A DNA stretch of 50,781 bases from Clostridia bacterium (lineage in GTDB: Bacteria; Bacillota; Clostridia; Christensenellales; Borkfalkiaceae): the NCBI GenBank assembly GCA_017466825.1, contig JAFTTJ010000015.1, forward strand, positions 1-50,781. Reading direction: 5' to 3'. The position numbers and the translations under genes were made by a program. The notes beneath the pieces were generated by a model that was not told the DNA's origin, searched no databases, and saw only the letters and a list, made by a program, of their open reading frames with translations. The first letter of the stretch is position 1; each line of letters begins with the position of its first letter. This document shows, in pieces, positions 9,201-15,437 of the stretch.

Positions 9201-10701
9201 CTTCAAAATAACCCGTGGGATAGGAATTGTAGTTACCTTCCTTGCCAACGCCGGGCACCGTTACGTATTCGAGTTCGAGTTCGGCGTCTTTGGCTAAGTC
9301 AAGGTCTTCGTAAATTTCGGCGAAAAAGTCGTTGGGTTCGCCGGTGATGTCGTTAGATTCGTTAAAGAATACTATTTGCGAGCCGTTTGCAACGAGATAA
9401 TTGCTCTTAGTACCGCTGATTGACGCTACCGAGAGAGCGGCTTCGTACGAAGACGGCGAGCCTACCGTTCCCGAGTCGGGGTTGGTAACCTTGTTTGTAT
9501 TGCCTTCCGCTCCGCCGTACGCCGAACTGTAATCGTTACTTGCGGCGGTGATAAGGCTTATGCCCGCTTCGTAAATAGAATCGTAAACGTCGTTTAAATA
9601 GTCGTTGTCGGCTTCTCTTGCAAAACCGCAGGAAGCGCCTAACGACATGTTGATTGCGTCTACGCCGAGTTTTACGGCGTCTTCCAACGCGCATAATATA
9701 TCTTCGGTTTTACCGCCCGTATCAATATCGGGGAAAACCTTCATTAAAACTAATTGAGTATCGGGAGCAATACCTTGAATAACCGTGTCTTCACCGCCGA
9801 TAATACCCGCTACGTGAGTTCCGTGTTCGCTATCGTAGGGGAAAACGTCGGTATCCTTGCCTGCGTAGTCGTAGGTAAAGGGAATTTTATTGCTATACCA
9901 TACGTCCGAAAGTTCTATGTTTTTCGTAGTTTGAGCGGCGATAGTCGTGGGGAGTTTACTAGCGATAGTCTGCTGGTTAAACATCATAGTTGCGCCGCTA
10001 ATCGGGTGGTCGTTGAATACCGAGTGGCTACAATCAAATCCCGAGTCAAGTACGGCAACCGAAGTGCCAACGCCCGTGTAGTCTACGCCCGTGGGCTTGA
10101 AAATACCCGTGTCGTAGATATCGACTACGTTTTCAATAGCCGAGCCTTCTACCGACTTGGGGCGAGCGAAGGTATCCGAAAGTATTACCGACTTTATATC
10201 CGCTCTCTTTTCAAGCGCGGATATATTTCCGTAAGTGGTATTTACCGCAACGCCGTTTAAAATCGTGGTATAATTTGCTTCAACGCTATCAATAAGTCCG
10301 TCTATAAGTAGATTTCTGACTAATCTGTTCTGTTTAACGGTCAACTGACTAGCCATGTTTTTACCAACGGGGGAGTTGGCGAAATCGCCTACCTTTCCGC
10401 CTGCTACGGACGAAACGTACGCGTCTACTATAGAGTCGTCTTGCAAGGTTAAAATAGCAACGACGGGGTCGTCGGATTTATATCCGCCGTTTTCTTTAAG
10501 GTATTCCGCCTTAATTTTATCCAACCTGTCTTCAACCGCAATTTTTGCGTCCGTCTTTACGATTTCAAGGCGGTTGGCGTCGGCTACCGAGCCACCGCTC
10601 GTTCCGTTTTGATTATTAGCGCCCGTATTAGCGTTTGCGCAAGCAAAACACGAAAACGCCATCGTAAGCACCAAAAGTAATGAAAGAATTTTCGTCTTCA
10701 T
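3235..10701 (-). CDS. Giant cell-surface subtilase (S8) with PA domain and BspA-type LRR_5 repeats
   Basis: 2488 aa. The hydrophobic signal peptide has a weak lipobox-like CFAC. Residues about 80-180 resemble an I9-type propeptide. The S8 catalytic residues are all present: Asp219 (VLDSG), His293 (HGTHVAG), the oxyanion Asn389 and Ser622 (GTSMATP). A PA-like insert lies at about 465-570. A lactocepin/C5a-peptidase-like region follows (PFLAFYGDWS), then two Big2-like domains (about 1160-1360). About thirty LRR_5 repeats of the type IGxYAFxxCxxL run to about residue 2200, then a helical segment, one membrane helix and a basic tail (KKRWFI). There is no LPXTG motif. The start has AAAGGAG upstream. 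Its place directly after the opp genes suggests it supplies peptides for import. The LRR region could bind host or dietary glycoproteins (inference). Confidence 0.93.
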   Translation of the reverse strand: MKTKILSLLLVLTMAFSCFACANANTGANNQNGTSGGSVADANRLEIVKTDAKIAVEDRLDKIKAEYLKENGGYKSDDPVVAILTLQDDSIVDAYVSSVAGGKVGDFANSPVGKNMASQLTVKQNRLVRNLLIDGLIDSVEANYTTILNGVAVNTTYGNISALEKRADIKSVILSDTFARPKSVEGSAIENVVDIYDTGIFKPTGVDYTGVGTSVAVLDSGFDCSHSVFNDHPISGATMMFNQQTIASKLPTTIAAQTTKNIELSDVWYSNKIPFTYDYAGKDTDVFPYDSEHGTHVAGIIGGEDTVIQGIAPDTQLVLMKVFPDIDTGGKTEDILCALEDAVKLGVDAINMSLGASCGFAREADNDYLNDVYDSIYEAGISLITAASNDYSSAYGGAEGNTNKVTNPDSGTVGSPSSYEAALSVASISGTKSNYLVANGSQIVFFNESNDITGEPNDFFAEIYEDLDLAKDAELELEYVTVPGVGKEGNYNSYPTGYFEGKIALVRRGDNTFEDKALQAKRAGAVACIIYNNIEGDILMSMGKTDHIPTVSISKTDGEILAEKEEGTIKITLSQKAGPFMSDFSSWGPTPSLGLKPEITAHGGNIKSSVPGGGYDEVSGTSMATPNLCGLVILIRQYLKDNYDLTPKQMTAMTNQLMMSTATIVLNQQGNAYSPRKQGAGLASLKNSVTTRAYLTVDGIDKTKLELGDDPQRTGVYQMTFNVKNLSSSPISYDLEVLGLTESVSTSDEDFVAERSYVLNSDATYKVGDGGTLSGKQITVLANATASVTVTYTLSAEDRAYIEKSFPYGMYVEGFVKLNAVDEQDVSLNIPFLAFYGDWSEAPMFDKTFYEVESEAHDASIDDEDKIKADYVATTPYGSYYYNYIIPLGSYLYDIDTSKYDAIPASEDKIALSDYLGTIDGIYSIYTGLLRSAKTMEYVVTDKVTGEVVWSHTDYNARKAYFHGTQYPYIDDLKFKSAKLGLTNNREYQFTMTGKLDYENDGSVTNKRNSFSFDFTLDNEAPIIKDVTYEKEYDRMLKKDRYYLTMTVYDNHYVQSVYPIAFSSSSSYTFLTDNPIPVYGEKGANTTFKFEITDMLDDIGEDELITNALAFSIEDYALNSNIYLCQLPGTKGDFKFTTDGNFESTEIQTVNAYVGDVIDLTPYLATSDPTFNEDREYFRTLTWTSSNEKKVEVNQGYAKCLDTGRTLITVTEGMDGKKAIVTVNVKRRTAEQESDSFVSGADDAEMKRLRFSYFETLFAYSRAAQTSEIGETGSRIYLNAQPTVSFYPGEQIKLFHQVYPWYAEDNYTLTYKSSNPLIAEVDANGKVIAKKEGRATITLSVDGSNIETSLRVIVKSEFVIENRQLIAYKGLGGKVVIPDDEGILYIAAYAFCLYDTDTTMELPEDDYDANKIPATNTTVTEVIVPDGVEYIEKYAFYNCTGLKSITLPDSIKFIREFAFYNDAKLENIDLSNVEAIGARAFEGCESLKSANLVKTYSLGMNAFKNCTSLESVDLTALRNTGKTTFSGCTSLKAVVLGEHTKLAEAMFVQCGIESVDIYERDTIPEFCFAECANLKTVNILNDLVSVGYGAFCECPVLENVSFAKVERIENQAFYDCPSLKQVALPNSEFTLGEYAFFECDSLEKIVLGKETKLLSAFGPIFKNTSLTTFEVDGENPYYKVEGNLLLNKAGDTIVYAASGVDFGDYVVPETVTTISSSAFAGAKINSLTVVGDLTIGEYAFADSQTLTAVTFPQDKQIVILPHAFNLSSNLAVVNNLNKVTQIGEYAFSSTSIENVEIADGAIVGDGAFYRSNVKTVTIGKNAQFGIGAFRECSYLTTVNMPALGGVVFGELCFAQDIALQNIDLSAYSGKIADQTFYACSALKAVTLSNVTEIGAYAFADCSTLNYVDMPVVEKIYEGAFSNNDPEYMAPTFNTITLPETLVYLGDGVFMGCMGLTEITIPSSLDKVPDFSFTYCSNLRSVTLASTIKTIGQYAFAACMSLTSVNTESVEYFGDNCFVAGSSDPTPIEVVDFSSAIAIGSGAFAGTYLEGDFKAPNLVEIGSYAFQSTYIYTFDAPVVERIYEGAFDGNRKLTGFTIPKTLTHLDAMAFVGCVSLKDFVDEDGNNDVVVNDYVQLVDGVIYTTMKSGNLLLSAVPSAKQIGELVVKEGTYRIEVYAGNENPNVTKIVLPDSLKLIGNYAFYGYKNLKMVEFKSVNAPALESFYDSEFVVEETDPGYGVLHPHFDLFGFELCYYTFKGAAGKVEVEKGKQSPIEMILPANEDIVGYDAIVYEAYFGKVEHSKRSDYVAMENNMINFLEKAEQVAKIEEITLQNEKLVNDAIAYLNAITQDSADYGVDQDLWESYVQKVTSAKAEISALKLAGASKLVQDIQVEINEFDKEVKAENIGALVDLKDRIEALLPKDRAVLDLTEYYDLLARYNEYCAQNEAELAPVVKDVVDSVANVAIPVATATVGLGAILFAIIKKRWFI

Positions 10702-10726
10702 TAAAATCTCCTTTTTTTACGGGCGA

Positions 10727-11023
10727 TTAGCCCCAAATAAGCATAAAAAGTCCTACGGCTACTGCAAGTCCTAAAAGCCCTATGAACAGTATAGGAAGAT
10801 AGGTTGCGTACGCCGCTTTTATAAGAGCCCATCTCTCGCCTTTGGTAAGTTCTATCCCGCTACTTTTATTGCTTTTGTTTTTATCTTCTTTCTTTGGTTT
10901 GTCTTTGCCGTTTTGTTTTTCGGGCAAAACGACTTCGCCCGGACGGGTAACTAAACTCATATCGTATATCGTGCGCCCGTCGTCTACGTATACGATTTTT
11001 TCCTTTTTATCTTTTTTAGCCAT
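10727..11023 (-). CDS. Small membrane protein with a charged cytoplasmic domain
   Basis: 98 aa. The first 65 residues are highly charged, rich in Lys, Asp and Glu (KKDKKEKI, KDKPKKEDKNKSNK). One hydrophobic segment follows at about 72-97, ending close to the C-terminus, so the bulk should be cytoplasmic. The gene overlaps the end of oppF by 8 nt and is followed 25 nt later by the protease gene, which argues for translational coupling and a real gene. I recognise no family. A role tied to the Opp permease or to secretion of the protease is possible but only inferred from position. Confidence 0.75.
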   Translation of the reverse strand: MAKKDKKEKIVYVDDGRTIYDMSLVTRPGEVVLPEKQNGKDKPKKEDKNKSNKSSGIELTKGERWALIKAAYATYLPILFIGLLGLAVAVGLFMLIWG

Positions 11024-12065
11024 TTTCTTTATTTTCGCCCTGCGACTTATCGTAAAGGTGGCACGCTACGAAGTGATTTGGCTCGGCTTCGACGTACCTA
11101 GGCTGTACGGATTTACAAATTTCCATACACTTTGAGCAACGGGTATGGAATTTACAACCCGACGGCGGATTTGCAGGCGAAGGAATATCGCCGGTGAGCA
11201 TAATTCTGTTCATCTTTACGTCGGGATCGGGGGCGGGAACTGCCGAGAAAAGCGCCTGCGTGTAAGGGTGCAAGGGCTTTGCGAAAATATCCGCCGTTTT
11301 GCCGAGTTCCATAGTGTTGCCGAGATACATTACGAGTATGTCGTCGGTTATGTACTTAACTACTGAAAGGTCGTGCGAAATAAATAGGTAAGTAAGTCCC
11401 ATTTTGTTTTGCAAGTCCTTCAATAAGTTGATTATTTGCGCTTGTATAGACACGTCGAGCGCCGAAACGGGCTCGTCGCAAATGACGAGTTTGGGGTTTA
11501 CGGCAAGCGCTCTCGCTATGCAAATTCTCTGGCGTTGTCCGCCCGAAAATTCGTGGGGGTAACGGTCGTAATAATGGGGTTGAAGCCCGCATTGTTTCAT
11601 TACTTTTCTAACGTGCTCTGAAACCTTTTCTTTTGGCACGATATTATGTACCTTTACGGCTTCGGCAATGATGTTGCCGACCGTCATTCTCGGCGGAAGC
11701 GACGAATAGGGATCTTGGAAAACGAGTTGCATTTGCGTGCGGTATTTTCTCATTTCCGACTTGGAAATATCCGTTATATCGTTGCCGTCGAAAACGACTT
11801 TACCGCCCGTTATATCGTGCAGTTTTAAAATCGTCCTGCCAAGCGTGGTTTTACCGCAACCCGACTCGCCTACTATACCCAAGGTAGTGCCTGCTTTCAC
11901 CTTAAAACTAACGTCGTCAACCGCCCTTAAAAACTTGGTCGGTCTACCGAAAAGCGTAGTTTCGATTGCGAAGTATTTTTTAAGGTTTTCAACTTCTAAA
12001 ATATACTCTGAAGACGGCTTTTTTTCGGTTTCTTGCTCAATAACTTCAGTTTTGATTTCTTCCAT
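11016..12065 (-). CDS. oppF: Oligopeptide ABC transporter ATP-binding protein OppF
   Basis: 349 aa, normal length for the family. Walker A is GESGCGKT with Lys72, the ABC signature SGGQRQR is at about 174-180, and Walker B is VICDE at about 194-198. The C-terminal Cys-rich oligopeptide transporter tail is present (CKFHTRCSKCMEICKS), as in OppD/DppF proteins, where such cysteines can hold an iron-sulfur cluster. It should pair with OppD on the cytoplasmic side of OppB and OppC and hydrolyse ATP for peptide uptake. Its ATG overlaps the oppD stop by one base, and its own end overlaps the next gene by 8 nt. Confidence 0.95.
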   Translation of the reverse strand: MEEIKTEVIEQETEKKPSSEYILEVENLKKYFAIETTLFGRPTKFLRAVDDVSFKVKAGTTLGIVGESGCGKTTLGRTILKLHDITGGKVVFDGNDITDISKSEMRKYRTQMQLVFQDPYSSLPPRMTVGNIIAEAVKVHNIVPKEKVSEHVRKVMKQCGLQPHYYDRYPHEFSGGQRQRICIARALAVNPKLVICDEPVSALDVSIQAQIINLLKDLQNKMGLTYLFISHDLSVVKYITDDILVMYLGNTMELGKTADIFAKPLHPYTQALFSAVPAPDPDVKMNRIMLTGDIPSPANPPSGCKFHTRCSKCMEICKSVQPRYVEAEPNHFVACHLYDKSQGENKENG

Positions 12066-13228
12066 TATTTACCCCCTTCTTCGTATAAGTAACAAGATAC
12101 GTAATGAGTATCGGTAATTTTAATCATATCGGGATATTTGCCCTTGCATTTTTCAACGCAACGATTACACCTGTTTCTAAAATAACAGTTATCGGGCAAG
12201 TTTATGGGATTTGGAACGTTGCCCGGTATTGAATATAAAGGCTCGTTTACGTCCGACGTGATAAGGGGTTTGCTCTTTTGAAGGCCTATCGTATAAGGAT
12301 GTCTTGGATCGTGGAAAATTTCTCTTACCGTACCCCTTTCGATAACCTTACCAGCATACATAACGACTACTTCGTCCGCCATTTCGGCAATTACGCCAAG
12401 GTCGTGAGTTATGAGCATTATCGAGCAACCTTGCTCGCGTTGAAGGTCTTTTAAAAGTTCAAGGATTTGCGCTTGAATTGTTACGTCGAGCGCCGTAGTC
12501 GGCTCGTCCGCAATGATTAGTTTGGGATTGCCGGCAAGCGCCATTGCTATCATTACCCTTTGGCGCATTCCGCCCGAAAGTTCGTGCGGGTAACTGTCGT
12601 AAACGTGCTCGGGCATAGAGATACCGACTTTTTTTAAGAGTTCTACGCTCTTTGCTTTAGCGTCCGCCTTGGGGATATCGGGTTGAAGTAAAAAAGACAC
12701 TTCGTCGAGTTGGTAGCCTATGGTAAACACGGGGTTTAAACTCGTCATAGGTTCTTGGAATATCATAGTGATATCCCTACCCCTAATTTTATACATTTCG
12801 CTAGTCGGCATAACGGCTACGTTATAGGCGCGTTTTCTTCCCTGCTCGTCGTAGCCTAAATCGTCGCTATTAAAGCGGATTTCACCACCCGTAACCTGAC
12901 CTTGGGGGGCTTGGACAAGTTGCATTATCGAAAGGGACGTAACGCTCTTTCCACAACCCGACTCGCCTACTACGCCTACTATCTTGTTTTTTGGTATACT
13001 AAACGTTACGCCGTTTACGGCTTTGACAGTTCCGTTATCCGAAAAGAAACAAGTTTCTAAGTTTTCGAGTTCAATAACGTTGTTTTCGTCTTTCATAACC
13101 GAAGTATATTCGCTCTCGGCGAGTTTACGCCTTTTTAAGGCTTCGTAATACTTCATTTGTTTGACGTTATATTTTTGAATTTCGCGACTTTCTTTTATAG
13201 AAATATAACCGCTCTTTTTCTTTTCCAT
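12065..13228 (-). CDS. oppD: Oligopeptide ABC transporter ATP-binding protein OppD
   Basis: 387 aa, longer than usual because of a charged N-terminal extension of about 45 residues before the ABC domain. Walker A is GESGCGKS (Lys94), the signature is LSGGMRQR (about 217-224) and Walker B is LIIADE (about 237-242). The C-terminal domain carries the family pattern [16 protein letters not shown]. It forms the ATPase heterodimer with OppF. The ATG lies 11 nt after oppC with AGGTG upstream. The N-terminal extension is helical and basic, and its role is unknown. Confidence 0.95.
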   Translation of the reverse strand: MEKKKSGYISIKESREIQKYNVKQMKYYEALKRRKLAESEYTSVMKDENNVIELENLETCFFSDNGTVKAVNGVTFSIPKNKIVGVVGESGCGKSVTSLSIMQLVQAPQGQVTGGEIRFNSDDLGYDEQGRKRAYNVAVMPTSEMYKIRGRDITMIFQEPMTSLNPVFTIGYQLDEVSFLLQPDIPKADAKAKSVELLKKVGISMPEHVYDSYPHELSGGMRQRVMIAMALAGNPKLIIADEPTTALDVTIQAQILELLKDLQREQGCSIMLITHDLGVIAEMADEVVVMYAGKVIERGTVREIFHDPRHPYTIGLQKSKPLITSDVNEPLYSIPGNVPNPINLPDNCYFRNRCNRCVEKCKGKYPDMIKITDTHYVSCYLYEEGGK

Positions 13229-13239
13229 TTTTACACCTG

Positions 13240-14364
13240 TTATTTTCTTGCTTTGGGGTCCATGGCGTCGCGCAAGCCGTCTCCGATAAAGTTAAAGCCG
13301 AGTACGGCAACAACTATCAAAAGACCTGCGGGCAACCACATATTAAGGTGATATTTAAGTATCGTATCGTCGTTGGTTGAAGCAATCATAGTTCCCCACG
13401 CCGCCTTGGGATATTGTACGCCGAGTCCTAAGTAACTCAAAGTAGACTCGTACAAAATTACGCTACCAAGCCCCAGCGTCATTGAAACGATAAGTTGTGG
13501 CATAACGTTGGGTATTAGGTGCTTAAATATCTTTCGCCAAGTGGGAAGCCCCATAACTTCGGTCGCCGTGATGTATTCCTGCTCGCGAAGTGAAAGTATT
13601 TGTCCCCTAACTATTCTCGCCGTTCCGCTCCAACCGAAAATGGTTATGATTACCATCAAAACGTAAATGTTTTGGTCGGGGGATAAGTTCCACGAGTCGA
13701 TAACCGCCGACGCAATCAAAAGTATCGGCAAGGTGGGTATACAGTTGAATATATCGACTATTCTCATTATGATTTGGTCAACAAGTCCGCCAAAGTAACC
13801 CGAAATACCGCCTAAAACGACGCCTATAATAGTTTCAAGGAAAACTACTATAAAGCCGATAAACAACGATATTCTACCGCCGTACATAAGCCTTACGAAA
13901 ATGTCCATACCGTTTTCGTCCGTGCCTAAAATATGCACTAAACTCGGCGGCGCTTTCGCGTTTAAGGGAACGGGACTGTAAACTATTTCAATAAGTTGCT
14001 TTTCTTCGCCCGTTATAGGGTCTACGTAGGTTATGTACTTTTCGGTTTCGTAAATAACTTCGGTTCGGTCTACGTGTTCGTCCATATTTTCGCCGACTTC
14101 AAAGTCCGTACCCGCAAAGTGGGACGAATAAATTCCCCTGTAAATTTCAGGGCCTAAAAAGGCGAAAATGAACAAAAACGCTATCATTATAAGTCCGATA
14201 ATTGAGAGTTTCGAGCGGAAAAACCTTCTCAAAACCATTTGCAAAGGACTCATTTCCTTATAAGTTACAACTTCTTCCGCTTCTTCTTCAGGGGTTTCGG
14301 GATCAGGCGTATTTTCTACGACTTCGTCGCAAGGAGCGACGGTTAAATCTTTAATTTCTTCCAT
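13240..14364 (-). CDS. oppC: Oligopeptide ABC transporter permease OppC
   Basis: 374 aa. An acidic N-terminal tail of about 40 residues precedes the first membrane helix (about 52-72). A hydrophilic outer stretch of about 70 residues follows, then five more membrane segments typical of BPD_transp_1 permeases. The EAA-type loop that contacts the ATPases is recognisable around EYITATEVMGLPTWRK. It forms the channel with OppB. The start has AAGGAGA upstream and lies 9 nt after oppB. The C-terminus (GLRDAMDPKARK) is typical for OppC/DppC. Confidence 0.95.
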   Translation of the reverse strand: MEEIKDLTVAPCDEVVENTPDPETPEEEAEEVVTYKEMSPLQMVLRRFFRSKLSIIGLIMIAFLFIFAFLGPEIYRGIYSSHFAGTDFEVGENMDEHVDRTEVIYETEKYITYVDPITGEEKQLIEIVYSPVPLNAKAPPSLVHILGTDENGMDIFVRLMYGGRISLFIGFIVVFLETIIGVVLGGISGYFGGLVDQIIMRIVDIFNCIPTLPILLIASAVIDSWNLSPDQNIYVLMVIITIFGWSGTARIVRGQILSLREQEYITATEVMGLPTWRKIFKHLIPNVMPQLIVSMTLGLGSVILYESTLSYLGLGVQYPKAAWGTMIASTNDDTILKYHLNMWLPAGLLIVVAVLGFNFIGDGLRDAMDPKARK

Positions 14365-14373
14365 AATCTCTCC

Positions 14374-15369
14374 TTACTTACCGAGTTTAACTCTCGGGTC
14401 TACTATCGAATACATTATATCCGAGAAAAGCGTGCCTATTATCGTAAGTATCGCCAAGAAAAGGTTGTAACCCATTACGAAAGGCACGTCGCCTTGTCTG
14501 AGCGCGTTGTAGGCAAGTCTACCTATGCCGTCGATTGCAAAAACCTGTTCGGTTATCATCATACCGCCGAAAAGTGACGGCAAAATACCTGCGAGCAAGG
14601 TTGCAAGGGGAATGAGAGTATTTCTAAAAGCGTGTTTATAAATAACCGTTTTCTCAGACAAGCCTTTTGCTCTCGCCGTGCGGATATAGTCGGCGTTTAA
14701 AACTTCCAAGGTGTTAGTTCTCGTATATCTCATAAGTCCGCCGAGCGAGAGAATAACGCTGACGAAAATGGGCAGTACGAGATGGTGGACTATATCGAAA
14801 AACTGCGTGAGTCCGCCCCAGAAAGTTTCGGGATAACTTGCCGACGGGTCTATTAAACCGCCTATTGGGAACAGGTCTAAGTCAACGGATAAAATCTTTA
14901 TGACGATAGCCGCAAAGAAATAGGTGGGCAAGGATAGCCCCATCATAGTAAATATAGTTACGGCGTAATCCCTTGCCGTGTATTGATGCGTCGCGCTTGA
15001 AATGCCGAGCGGAATTGCAATTAAAAATTGCAAAATAGTAGCGATAACGGCTATTGCGAAAGAAATCCACATATTTTTGCCGATAACGTCAACTACGGGG
15101 TCTTCGTAAAGGAAGGAATTGCCCAAGCCTTTGGTAAACAAATTGCCTACCCAACTGCAATAACCTTCAAATATACCGCCCGATAAACCGTATAATTCCT
15201 TGTATTTATCGACGTCGTCTTGGGTGATAAAGCCTTGTTGCAACTGCGACGAAAACTTGTTGTCGATATAGTCGTTAGGCATCATGCGGACGAGCGAATA
15301 CAAAATTACGGATACGCCGAACAGTATCAATACGGATATTAAAATTCTTTTAATTATGTATTTAAGCAT
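14374..15369 (-). CDS. oppB: Oligopeptide ABC transporter permease OppB
   Basis: About 331 aa from the ATG at 15369, giving MLKYIIKRILISV, which is the classic OppB/DppB N-terminus. A longer frame from a TTG at 15405 would begin inside the intergenic hairpin and is rejected as the start. AAGAAGTGA lies upstream of the ATG as a weak ribosome binding site. Six membrane segments are visible, with an EAA-type loop near DYIRTARAKGLSEKT and the family C-terminus DIMYSIVDPRVKLG. It pairs with OppC as the peptide channel. Confidence 0.95.
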   Translation of the reverse strand: MLKYIIKRILISVLILFGVSVILYSLVRMMPNDYIDNKFSSQLQQGFITQDDVDKYKELYGLSGGIFEGYCSWVGNLFTKGLGNSFLYEDPVVDVIGKNMWISFAIAVIATILQFLIAIPLGISSATHQYTARDYAVTIFTMMGLSLPTYFFAAIVIKILSVDLDLFPIGGLIDPSASYPETFWGGLTQFFDIVHHLVLPIFVSVILSLGGLMRYTRTNTLEVLNADYIRTARAKGLSEKTVIYKHAFRNTLIPLATLLAGILPSLFGGMMITEQVFAIDGIGRLAYNALRQGDVPFVMGYNLFLAILTIIGTLFSDIMYSIVDPRVKLGK

Positions 15370-15398
15370 CGTATCACTTCTTTTTAAGTATTTTCTTT

Positions 15399-15420
15399 GG
15401 GGCAACGGCTCGGTTGCCCC
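15399..15420 (-). promoter_or_regulatory. Stem-loop between oppA and oppB
   Basis: An 8-bp perfect stem (GGGGCAAC with GTTGCCCC) and a 6-nt loop lie in the 68-nt gap between oppA and oppB. On the plus strand it is followed by GTTTTTAT, but on the transcribed minus strand it is followed by AAAGAAAAT, so it is not a full terminator for this operon. Such hairpins after binding-protein genes often protect the upstream mRNA and let the binding protein be made in excess (established pattern; applied here by inference). Confidence 0.75.
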
Positions 15421-15437
15421 GTTTTTATATTAGTCTA

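Noticed and set aside
15370-15405. TTG-initiated N-terminal extension of OppB
   Set aside because: The extension lies partly in the oppA-oppB hairpin; the ATG at 15369 gives the standard OppB N-terminus.
15391-15428. Full intrinsic terminator between oppA and oppB
   Set aside because: The T-run is on the plus-strand side only; transcription here runs on the minus strand, and oppB to oppF have no other clear promoter.
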